Source: Aureococcus anophagefferens (Eukaryota > Sar > Pelagophyceae > Pelagomonadales > Pelagomonadaceae). From it: a stretch of 64,000 nucleotides of DNA. Positions 53,961 to 63,000 of the stretch are shown here, piece after piece. The DNA lies in NCBI RefSeq assembly GCF_000186865.1, contig NW_008705581.1, forward strand, positions 169,090-233,089. Reading direction: 5' to 3'. Both the position numbers and the translations under genes were made by a program. Positions within the stretch are counted from its first letter, which is position 1, and each line of letters starts with the position of its first letter. Under the pieces are notes generated by a model. The model did no database searches. It had not been told where the DNA came from and was given only the letters and a program-made list of their open reading frames with translations.

Positions 53961-54829
53961 ATGTGCGACCAGCGACGAGATGGCCGGCGGCGCGCGTGCC
54001 TCGCCGCTGCCTGCGCGCTCGCGTGCCTCGCGTCCGTCGACGGCTTCATCGCGCCGCTGCGCCTGAGCCCGTCGGTGGCGCGGCCGTCGGCTTTGACGGC
54101 CATCGAGGACGACCTGCTGCCGGCCCCGGACGCGGCCCCCCGCGAGGAGCGGCCCCGCTTCGAGGGCCGCGGCGGCCGCTTCGAGGGCCGCGGCGGCCGC
54201 GGCGGCGGCCGCGGCCGCGGCGGCGGCGGCGGCGGCCCCGTGATCCGGCTCAGCAACCCGATGCAGCTCGTCAAGAAGCCGCGCGCGGGCCGGGGCCGCG
54301 GCGGCGGCGGCGACTTCGGCCGGGGCCGGGGCCGGGGCCGGGGCGGCGCGGCGGCGCCGCGCATGCCGCGGCCGGGCGGCTTCGGCGTCGCGGGCGCGGA
54401 GGCGCCGGCGCCGGACGCGGCCAAGGGCCCCGGCCGCAAGGGGGGCCGCGCGGCGCCCCGCGGCGGCGACGACCGGGACCGGCGGCCCGCGCGCAAGGTC
54501 TACGGCGCGCCCGGCGGCGGCCGCGGCCGGCCGCAGCAGTTCCGCGGCGCGCGCGGCTCGCTCAAGCGGAAGCGGAACAAGAATCGCGAGGCCAAGGTCA
54601 AGTCCGTCGAGCCGCCCGTCGTCATCCCCGACGAGACCGTCGCCGTCGGCGCCCTCGCCGAGAAGCTCGACAAGTCGGGCGCGGAAGTCGTCAAGGTGCT
54701 CATGCTGAAGATGGGCGTTTTGGCGTCCGTGACCCAGAACATCGACGGCGGCACCGCGCGGAAAGTCGCCGAGGAGCTCGGCAAGACCTGGGTCGAGTCC
54801 GAGGCGGCGCTGGCGAGCGTTGAGGGGGA

Positions 54830-54866
<37 letters not shown>

Positions 54867-56477
54867 GACGACGAGGAGCAGCTGTCGGCGATGGACTACG
54901 GCGCCGCGCTGGACGACGACGACGCGGCCTCCCAGCTGCCGCGCGCGCCCGTGATCACGATCATGGGCCACGTCGACCACGGGAAGACGAGTTTGCTCGA
55001 TGCCCTGCGCCTGACGAACGTCGCCGAGGGCGAGACGGGCGGCATCACCCAGGGCGTCGGCGCGTACCAGATCGACGTCCGCGACGACCAGTCCGTGACG
55101 TTCATCGACACGCCGGGCCACGCGGCCTTTAGCGAGATGCGCGAGCGCGGGGCCAACGTGACGGACATCGTCGTGCTCGTGGTCGCCGCGGACGACGGCG
55201 TCAAGGAGCAGACCGTGGACTCCATCGCGTGCGCCAAGGCGGCGCGGGTGCCGGTGGTCGTGGCGGTGAACAAGATCGACGTCGAGGGCGCGGACCCGAC
55301 GCGCGTGGAGAACGAGTTGATGTCCTACGATTTGGTGCCCGAGGAGAACGGCGGCGAGACGCTGTTCGCTCGGGTGTCGGCGCGCGAGAAGCTGGGGCTG
55401 GACGATTTGCTCGACAAGCTCTTGCTGCAGGCGGACCTGCTGGATCTGCGGGCGAACCCGGACCGGTCGGCGACGGGCATCGTCGTCGAGGCGGGCGTCA
55501 AGAAGGGCCTCGGCGTCACGGCGACGACGCTCATCCAGCGCGGCACGCTCCGCGTCGGCGACTGCTTCTGCGCCGGCGCCGCCTGGGGCAAGGCGCGCGC
55601 GCTCCTGGACGAGCGCGGCGACGCCGTCGACGCGGCGACGCCGTCGACGCCCGTGCAGCTCGTCGGCTGGCAGTCGGGCGCGGACACGGTGCCTTTGGCG
55701 GGCGACTACCTCCAGGTGGTCCCCGACGAGCAGACGGCGCGCAAGCTCAGCGAGGCGCGCGCGGAGCTCGCGGCGCAGCAGCGCGGCGCGAAGCTCCGCG
55801 ACGCGACGGCGTCCGCGTTCCTCAACCACGTGCAGTCGTTCGGCGGCGAGGGCGCGAAGGAGGAGCGCAAGTTCACGGTGCTCATCAAGGGCGACACGGC
55901 GGGCTCCGTCGAGGCGCTCACGAGCTCCCTGGAGGCCCTGGACATCCAGGACGACGTGTCGCGGGTGAAGGCGACGGTGGTCTTCTCGGGCGTCGGCGAC
56001 GTCACGAAGTCGGACGTCGCCGTCGCGTCCGTCTCCGGCGCCTACGTCATCGCCTTCAACGTGGCGTCCAACGCCGCCGCCATCGAGGAGGAGCGGCGGC
56101 TGTCGGGGGCCGTGCGCACGCGCTACTACGGCATCGTCTACGACGTCTTGGACGACGTCGAGGCGCGCATGCGCAAGGTCCTGTCGCCGACGCCCGACGG
56201 CGAGCTCGTCGGCACGGCCACGGTCAAGCAGCTCTTCGACATCGGCAAGCTCGGCAAGGTCGCCGGCTGCGGCGTCGACACGGGCTACATCCGCCGCCAG
56301 GCGAACGTCCGCGTCATGGCGGGCGACACGATCAAGTTCCAGGGCAAGCTCCGCACGCTCCGCAACGTCAAGGTCGACGTCGACAAGATCGAGGCCCCCA
56401 ACGACTGCGGCCTCTCCTTCAAGGACTGGGAGGACGTCGAGGTCGGCGACGTCGTCGAGTGCTACGACGACGCCTAG
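53961..56477 (+). CDS. infB: Plastid translation initiation factor IF-2
   Basis: The frame encodes 838 residues. The N-terminus has a signal peptide and the cleavage region [20 protein letters not shown], which is the FIAP form of the red-plastid motif. A long Gly/Arg-rich linker ([17 protein letters not shown]) and an IF2-N-like segment follow. The GTPase domain has GHVDHGKTS (about 335), [10 protein letters not shown] (about 384) and NKIDVEG (about 436). Domains II to IV follow, including [19 protein letters not shown] and [20 protein letters not shown]. An Asp run (about 13) interrupts the part before the GTPase. IF-2 brings initiator tRNA to plastid ribosomes. The gene is nuclear-encoded, with no intron. 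Its 5' end meets the sulfatase gene on the other strand. Confidence 0.93.
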
Positions 56478-56587
56478 GAGTCCGCGCGCGCGCGGACTCC
56501 CCTCCCCCGACTCTAACCGCTCCGTTCGACGTCTTTTTTTATGTCCGCGGGCGCCCGCCGGCGCCCCCGGGGGGCGGCGGCCGCGCC

Positions 56588-57268
56588 CTAGAAGGGCGCG
56601 AAGGGGAGGCCGCCGGCGTACGTGCCCGCGAAGCCGAGGTTCGTCAACGCGGGCACGGAGCCCGGGATGACCTCGGCGGCGACGAAGGCGGCCATGGCGA
56701 GCATGGCGAGGCGGCCGTTGGCGATCTCGCTGTTGCGCATGGACGCGAGCTTCTCCGCGTCGTACTTGGCCTCGAGGACGCCGGCCGTCGTGCCCGTGAG
56801 GCGGACCTTGCCCGGCGTGCCGCCCTGGAGGTAGTGGGGCTTCTGCGCCTCGAAGACGGACTCGATGCCGCCGATGGCCGCGACGATCTGCTGCTTGCCG
56901 TCGGCGGGCATCTTGTCCCACGCCGCGAAGAGGTCGCCGTCGGCGAGCGACGCGAACGACGTGCCGTCCAGGTCCACGGCGCCCGGGAAGTGGGCGCCGA
57001 CGCCCGTGACGACGCAGCCGAGGAACGCCGCCATGGCGACGCGGCCGTGCTTGATCTCCGCCGCCCGGAACCAGAGCAGCGTCTTGTCGTTGACCTTGTC
57101 CGCGATGCCCATGGGATCGAAGTAGCCCGTCGGCGCCTGGATGCCGTCGGGGACGAGGGCCTTGGCGTCGGCGCGCAGCGCCGTCGACGACGCGGCGGGC
57201 GCCGCCGGCGCGACGAGCGCCGACGCGCTCGACGCCAGGAGGCTCAGGGCGACGATTTTACGGGCCAT
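56588..57268 (-). CDS. Fucoxanthin-chlorophyll a/c antenna protein (LHC family)
   Basis: The frame encodes 226 residues. The precursor start MARKIVALSLLASSASALVAP shows signal peptide, then LVAP. The first LHC helix is ALLWFRAAEIKHGRVAMAAF-like (here KTLLWFRAAEIKHGRVAMAA), and the third is MRNSEIANGRLAMLAMAAFV; both contain the E-x2-HGR and E-x2-NGR chlorophyll-binding ion pairs. A long lumenal part (GDLFAAWDKMPADGKQQIVA) lies between. The pattern is that of stramenopile FCP proteins of plastid thylakoids. Light regulation is expected but not visible. It is intronless and convergent with IF-2 (110 bp between stops). Confidence 0.92.
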   Translation of the reverse strand: MARKIVALSLLASSASALVAPAAPAASSTALRADAKALVPDGIQAPTGYFDPMGIADKVNDKTLLWFRAAEIKHGRVAMAAFLGCVVTGVGAHFPGAVDLDGTSFASLADGDLFAAWDKMPADGKQQIVAAIGGIESVFEAQKPHYLQGGTPGKVRLTGTTAGVLEAKYDAEKLASMRNSEIANGRLAMLAMAAFVAAEVIPGSVPALTNLGFAGTYAGGLPFAPF

Positions 57269-57650
57269 GCTTGATGCTTGATGCTCGAGATTTGGTCGAT
57301 CCAAAGCCTTGTTTACGTGCACCGCCAGGCCGGCGCCGCCGCCGACGCCCGCCGCAGTCCCCGAGCTCGTCGGGAGGGAGCGAGGCCGCCCCCGATCTCG
57401 GCTAGCCCCGGGCTGGCGGCGAGGCACTCCTGGCAACTCGTCTCGTGCTCGCACCGGGGTAAAGTGGCGCAGATGGCACCTTCCATCGCGTCCGAAACCG
57501 TGCGGTCGTCGCCGGAGCCGCTGCGGACGACAGGCTACGGGCAATGTCCTGGGTGCTAAGGGCCCGCCATAGATATCGGGACGCGCCGGCCACGGCGCGA
57601 CGGCGCCTCAGATTGCATGGGCAGGACCGGCAAGTGGGACCGGCCGCAAG
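57269..57650. other. Intergenic region between FCP and zinc-ribbon genes
   Basis: About 380 bp between divergent genes; it must hold the light-regulated promoter of the FCP gene. I see no repeat or conserved box that I can name. Confidence 0.4.
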
Positions 57651-58659
57651 ATGGCGACCATGGCGACTCTGGGCTTCGCCTGCCTCGCGGCGCTCGGCGC
57701 CGTCGACGGCCTCGTCCTCGCGCCGCACCGCGCGCTCGTCTACAAGCCCGCCTACCGAAAACAGCTCCAGTGGCGGTCGGCGCCGGCGCGGCCGCGGCGG
57801 CCCTACGCCACGGTCGCGCGGCAACCGTCCATGCTCTTCGGCATCAACAAGCTCTTCAACTGGCTGAGCCCGACGGACATCATGTTCACGCTCGTCCTCG
57901 CGGGCTTCCTCTACCGGCGCCTGCGCCAGGTCCAGAGCGACCCGACGGCGGGCCTCGAGGAGGACGACGACGACGACGGCGCGGTGAACCGGGGCAACAA
58001 GCTCTTCAAGCAGCTCAGCGGCGCCAACTACCACTTCGTCGCCCAGTCGGAGGAGGACATCGCGGCGCTGCGCACCATGCACTGCCGCAAGTGCGGCTTC
58101 ACCATCTTCGTCGCCAAGAACCGCATGAAGCGCCACTTCGCCGCCAACGGTTTGCAGTGCATGAACTGCGGCGCCGTGGCCCCGGACTTCTACAACGAGA
58201 ACGACCCCGACGACCCCATCAACTTCGCGGGCGCGACCCTCGACATGATCGGCGACGAGTCCGAGAAGGGCGCCAAGGCCGCGGCGGACGCGGCCGCGGC
58301 GGACGCGGCCGCGGCGGCACGCGGCGGCGGCGGCGGGCGGGGACGCGGGCGAGGCCGCGGGCGAGGCGGCCGAGGAGGGCGTCGCGGAGGTCGTCGCGGA
58401 GGCCGCCGAGGCCGAGGCCGCGGGCGAGCCCGGGCCCGTGTTCAAGGCCGTCGTCGCGCAGGAGGAGGAGGCGGCGGACCGCGTCGCCGCGGAGCCCGCG
58501 GTCGTCGCCGAGGCCCCCGCGGTCGTCGCCGAGGCCCCCGCGGTCGTCGCCGAGGCCCCCGCGGTCGTCGCCGAGGCCCCCGCGCCCGCGCCGGCCCCCG
58601 CGCCGAAGCCCGCGTCGAAGAAGGCGGAGGACGACATCTTCGCGGAGCTCGGGATCTGA
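57651..58659 (+). CDS. Zinc-ribbon plastid protein with frame change in repeat region
   Basis: Frame 1 starts MATMATLGFACLAALGAVDG, then LVLAPHR, a bipartite plastid presequence. One membrane segment (PTDIMFTLVLAGFLYRRL) follows, and then a zinc ribbon with C-x2-C twice: HCRKCGFTIFVAKNRMKRHF and LQCMNCGAVAPDFYNEND. After residue about 222 the frame becomes Gly/Arg-rich. Frame 2, from about 58340, reads Ala/Glu-rich (EAAEEGVAEVVAEAAEAEAA) and ends with four VVAEAPA repeats and KKAEDDIFAELGI. The acidic frame is the likelier protein, as its composition and end resemble other plastid proteins. The break lies in a G-rich run at about 58320-58345. Function of the conserved ribbon is unknown. Confidence 0.72.
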
Positions 58660-58723
58660 GCCCGCGCCCGAAACAACGCCGCGTCGTCCTAAAATCCCGA
58701 ACCTAGGGAGCCGCGCGCCCCGC

Positions 58724-59593
58724 CTAGGACGACGGCGGCGGCGGCGCCATGCCGTTGGTCGTGCCGATGAGGTTGTGGAGGCCGAAGCCGAACTCCGTCG
58801 CGAGCTCCGCGAGGACCTCGGCCTCGTCGTCGTCGAACTTTTTGTTCAGCGCGGCGACCGCGGCCTCGAAGTCGGACGCGGAGCAGCCGATGGCGATGAG
58901 GGCGTGCTTGAGGGCCTCGATGGGCTTGAGCTCGACGGCGCCCCGGTTGTAGTCCTCGATCTTCTTGAGCTTGGGCCCGGCCGCGCCGCCGGCGGCGCCG
59001 CGGACGTGCGAGCCGCCCAGCGCGACGTTCCCGGCCCCCGGCTTGATGTCGGAGTGCTTGCCGTGGGCGCAGCCCTTGATCTCCATGAAGGACTCCCAGT
59101 CGTAGGCCTTCTTGTGGGGGCAGCAGGACCAGTACTTTGCGGTTTCGTGGAACACGGGCGGCTTCGTGTGGTGGCGGCACTCGCCGTCGAAGTTCGTGCG
59201 CTCGCAGTACTTCTTGTTGCACCCGAAGTTCTTGCAGGCGCGCATGGCGTCGGGCCCGCCGGCGCCGGCCTCGAAGCCGCCGGACTTGGCGCCGCCGCCG
59301 CCGAGGCGCGTCGGCGGCGCGCCGCCCGCGCCGAACTTGACGTAGAGGTCCGCGCGGTCGTGGACGCGCTCGCAGACGACGGCGTGCATGGGCACGACCT
59401 CGCGCATCTCCGTCTCGATGCGCAGCTGGGACCCGTTGAGCTGGTTCTCCGGGTGCTTGGCGTTGTAGTTTTTCACGAAGGTGTCCATCAGGTTCGAGCA
59501 GGGGCCCTTCTCCCACTTCTTCGGGAGCGTGATCTTCAAAGTCTGCCGCAGCGACTCCGCCGCCGGCTCCTCGTAGTGGATGAAGACCTTCAT
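58724..59593 (-). CDS. CHORD-domain protein with ubiquitin-like N-terminus
   Basis: The frame encodes 289 residues from MKVFIHYEEPAAESLRQTLK. The first 90 residues look like a ubiquitin-like or PB1 fold. One CHORD module follows (about 122-185): RACKNFGCNKKYCERTNFDG, CRHHTKPPVFHETAKYWSCC and MEIKGCAHGKHSD. All Cys/His of the double-zinc pattern are present. The C-terminal part (PIEALKHALIAIGCSASDFE) resembles a short helical UBA-like module. Plant RAR1 and animal CHP-1 have two CHORDs and bind Hsp90 and SGT1; a single CHORD with Ubl is unusual. A co-chaperone role is inferred. An upstream Met run (MQMMQ at 59689) is possible. Confidence 0.8.
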   Translation of the reverse strand: MKVFIHYEEPAAESLRQTLKITLPKKWEKGPCSNLMDTFVKNYNAKHPENQLNGSQLRIETEMREVVPMHAVVCERVHDRADLYVKFGAGGAPPTRLGGGGAKSGGFEAGAGGPDAMRACKNFGCNKKYCERTNFDGECRHHTKPPVFHETAKYWSCCPHKKAYDWESFMEIKGCAHGKHSDIKPGAGNVALGGSHVRGAAGGAAGPKLKKIEDYNRGAVELKPIEALKHALIAIGCSASDFEAAVAALNKKFDDDEAEVLAELATEFGFGLHNLIGTTNGMAPPPPSS

Positions 59594-60057
59594 GGCGCCG
59601 GACGCGGCGACCGCCGTCAGGTCTACTTCGGCGGCCGGCGAAGCGCCTCGTCGTCGTCGAGCCCCGATGGACTGCATCATCTGCATTGTTGCAGTGTTGT
59701 GCAGTGGTCGCGTCGCCACTTCCGTCGCGACTTTCGTCGAGCTTTTCCGATGGATCTTGCGGGGTCGGGAGGAGCGATCCTCCGTGGCGCGCCTCGCCGG
59801 CCGGTTCGCGCGCGTCCGGCCAGTCGCGGCGCGTCTCCGCGTTCGCGCGGCGCCGACCGCGCGGCGATGATCACCAGCATCGATGCGCCGCCGCGAGCCG
59901 AAGCCCGACGCGAGCAGTCCGGCGGTGTCCAGTCCAGAGCGCCGGAGCGGTCTCGCCGAGTGGAGCGCGCGATGTTGAGCTTCAACGTGAAGGAGCAGTG
60001 CTCGACACTGTGAACTGAGCATGGGCCTTCCATTGCTTTAGCTGCAACAGCGTCGGC
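59594..60057. other. Intergenic region
   Basis: About 460 bp between divergent starts. Open frames exist on the plus strand (59686-60018) but have no family pattern and no conserved composition. I see no introner and no repeat. Confidence 0.4.
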
Positions 60058-63000
60058 ATGCAAGATCCACCGGGGCCGCCGGACGCCGCGGCGGCGACGA
60101 CCGCGCCGCCGGAGCCGCCGGACGCGGCGTCGACGACGACCGCGCCCCGCGTCGCCGTGCGCGCACCGCGAGACACCACGGCCACTCCGATCACGCCCCG
60201 CGAGCTCGAGGCCATCGCGGCCTGGGAGCCGCGCCGCGTCGCCACGGGCGACAGGGCGGCGGCGCTCGCCGCGCGGCGCCTGCGCAGCGGCGGCGACGTG
60301 TCGGCGAACGAGAACGACTACCGGAGCGGCTACCGTTCGTGGCGCCGGGGCAACGCCGCGGGCGCGACGGAGTCGAGCGCGGGGCCCGTGGGCTGCCACG
60401 CCGACGTGGACAAGGCGCCGGCGCCGGCGCCGGCCGCCCGGGGGCCGAAGCTCCCCGCCGTCAACCTCCGGCACATCGTCGACGCCGACGACGGGCCGCG
60501 CGCGTTGTCGCACCTCAGGGAGGCGGTCGCGCACTTTGGCAAGTTCGTCCGCGCGCTCCGGGGCCTCGCGCTCCGCGCGCTCGGGCTCCGCGACGCGGCG
60601 GCGGCGCGCCACGCGGCGACGCGGCGCGCGGCCGCGGCGACGCTCGCCGCGCCGGGCCGCGTGCGGCCGCCGCCGTGGGAGAACCCGGACGTGCAGCGCG
60701 CGGGCACGCTCCGCGCGCGGCGCACGTCGCAGTGCGCGACCTCGGCCGACGCCGCCGCGCGCTGGGTCGCCGCGCCCTGCGACGCGGGGCCCTTCGCGCA
60801 GGACCTCAACGGGTCCTGGCGCTTCGCGCTCTTCGACTCGCCGACCAAGGCGCTGGAATTCGTCGAGCGCGGCGGCGCCGCCGGCGACGCCATCGACGTG
60901 CCGGGCGCCTGGCAGACGCTGGGCTACGACACGCCGGTCTACACGAACATCCAGTACCCCATCGCCGTGTCGACGCCCCCGGTGATGCCGCGGCGGAACA
61001 CGACGGGCGTCTACGCTAGAACGGTCGTCCCGGGCGCCGCGGCCGCGGCCGGTGTCCTCGACGGGTCGCGCCGCTGCGTGCTCCACGTCGGCGCCGCGGA
61101 CAACGCGGCCTTCGTGTTCGCGGGCGGCGCCTGGCGCGCGCTGTGGAAGGACGCGCGGCTGCCCGGCGAGGTCGACGTCACGGAGGCGCTCCGCGAGGCG
61201 CTCGGCCGCGGCGACGACGGGCTCGAGGTCGTCTGCGTCGTCGTGCGCTGGACCGAGGGGAGCTACCTCGAGGACCAGGACGCCTGGAAGCTCAGCGGCC
61301 TCATCCGGGACGTCTACGCGTTGTACCCGCCCTCGGTGTCCGTCTTCGACGTCTCGTGGGAGCTCGCGGGCGACGGCGCCGTCGCCGTCGCCGTCGACGT
61401 CGCCGCCGTCGGGCGCGCCATGGCGGGCCGGCTCCGCGTGGCGCTGCGCGCCGCGGGCGAGCTGCCCCTCGAGGCGTGTCGCGCCGCGGACCACGGCGGC
61501 GGTCCCGTCGTCGCGGAGCGGGAGGCGCCGCTCGTCGAAACGACGGCGGACGCGCGGCGCTGCTACGAGGACGACGACGCCGTCGAGGCGGCGTCGAGCG
61601 CCCATGCCATAACCCTGCGCTGCGACCGGCCGCTCAAGGTCTGGAGCCCCGAGCGGCCCTACGTCTACGTTTTGACCGTCGAGCTCCTCGACGACGCGCA
61701 GACGGTCCTCCAGGCCGAGGCCTGCTACGTCGCGCGGCGCGACGTGGCCATCGGCGACGACGGCGTGCTGCGGCTCAACGGCGCGCGGCTGACCGTCGCC
61801 GGCGTGAACCGCCACGAGACGTGCCCGGTGCGCGGCGGCCCGCACGTGCGGCGCGACGACGCGGAAAACGACGCGGCGCTGCTCAAGGCGGGCCACTTCA
61901 ACTGCGTGCGCCTGAGCCACTACCCGCAGGCGCCGGCCTTCTACGCGGCCTGCGACCGCTGCGGGCTCCTCGTCGTCGACGAGGCGAACGTCGAGACGCA
62001 CGGGTGGGCGCCGTACCCGGGCGAGCTCGCGGATTGCGCCCGGTGGCGCGAGGCGTACTTTCGGCGGGTCCAGCGCATGGTGCTGCGGGACCGGAGCCAC
62101 CCCTGCGTCTTCTGCTTCAGCCTGGGCAACGAGGCGGGCTACGGGGGCGCGCACGACGACCTCGCGGCGTGGCTCCGATCCGCGGAGCCGGCGCGCCTCG
62201 TGCACTACGAGCCGGCGTCCTGGGCCGCCTACGAGGCCGACGCGGCGGCGCTGGCGCCGGCGGAGCGCGGCCGCCGCGACGCCGCGGGGCCGCCCGCGTG
62301 GGTCGAGCCGCCGGGCCGCTACGACCGGTCGGGGGTCTCCCGGCGCCAAACGGCGACGGATTTTCTGTGTCCCATGTACGCGCGCGTCGACGAGTGCGCC
62401 GCGCTCCTGGACCGGGATGCGCGCGTGTTGCAAAGGAAGCGGCCGCTCATTCTGTGCGAGTACGCGCACGCCATGGGCAACTCGGGCGGCAATTTGGCGG
62501 ACTACTGGGCCGCGTTCCGCGCTGTGTGGAATTCAAATCTTCAACTCGACTTCAATGTGAGCGTATTCGAATGTTTTGACACAAGCTCTTCGGCCGGGCT
62601 TCGAGAGCTCGACGAGAGCAATCGATTCGTCCAAAAATTAGCCGAATCGACTTCGATGTGACCGAGCTAGAGAATTCTCAAGTTTGGTCAGGACCACCCA
62701 AACCAGTGGTTGGTTTCCACACAGGTTCCGCGACCCGGACATGCCGCGCCTCCAGGGCGGCTTCATCTGGGACCTCGCGGACCAGGGCCTGCGGAAGCGG
62801 CTCGGCGCGCACCTGAGCTTCTGGGCCTACGGCGGCGACTTCGGCGAGCTCCCGACGGACGAGACGTTCTGCCTCAACGGGCTCCTCTTCCCCGACCGGT
62901 CGCCGAAGCCGTCCTGGCTCGAGGCCGCGGCGGTGCAGCGGCCCTTCGGCGACCCGGAGGTCGTGGGCGTCGAGGCGCGCGGCGATTCGCGGCGCCTCGT

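Noticed and set aside
54829..54880. GAC repeat as a microsatellite outside genes
   Set aside because: It is inside the IF-2 frame and encodes an Asp run; similar runs occur in the WW-domain gene and are tolerated as acidic linkers.
53937..56921. Open frame of 994 codons on the minus strand
   Set aside because: It is the antisense shadow of IF-2; the plus strand has clear GTPase motifs.
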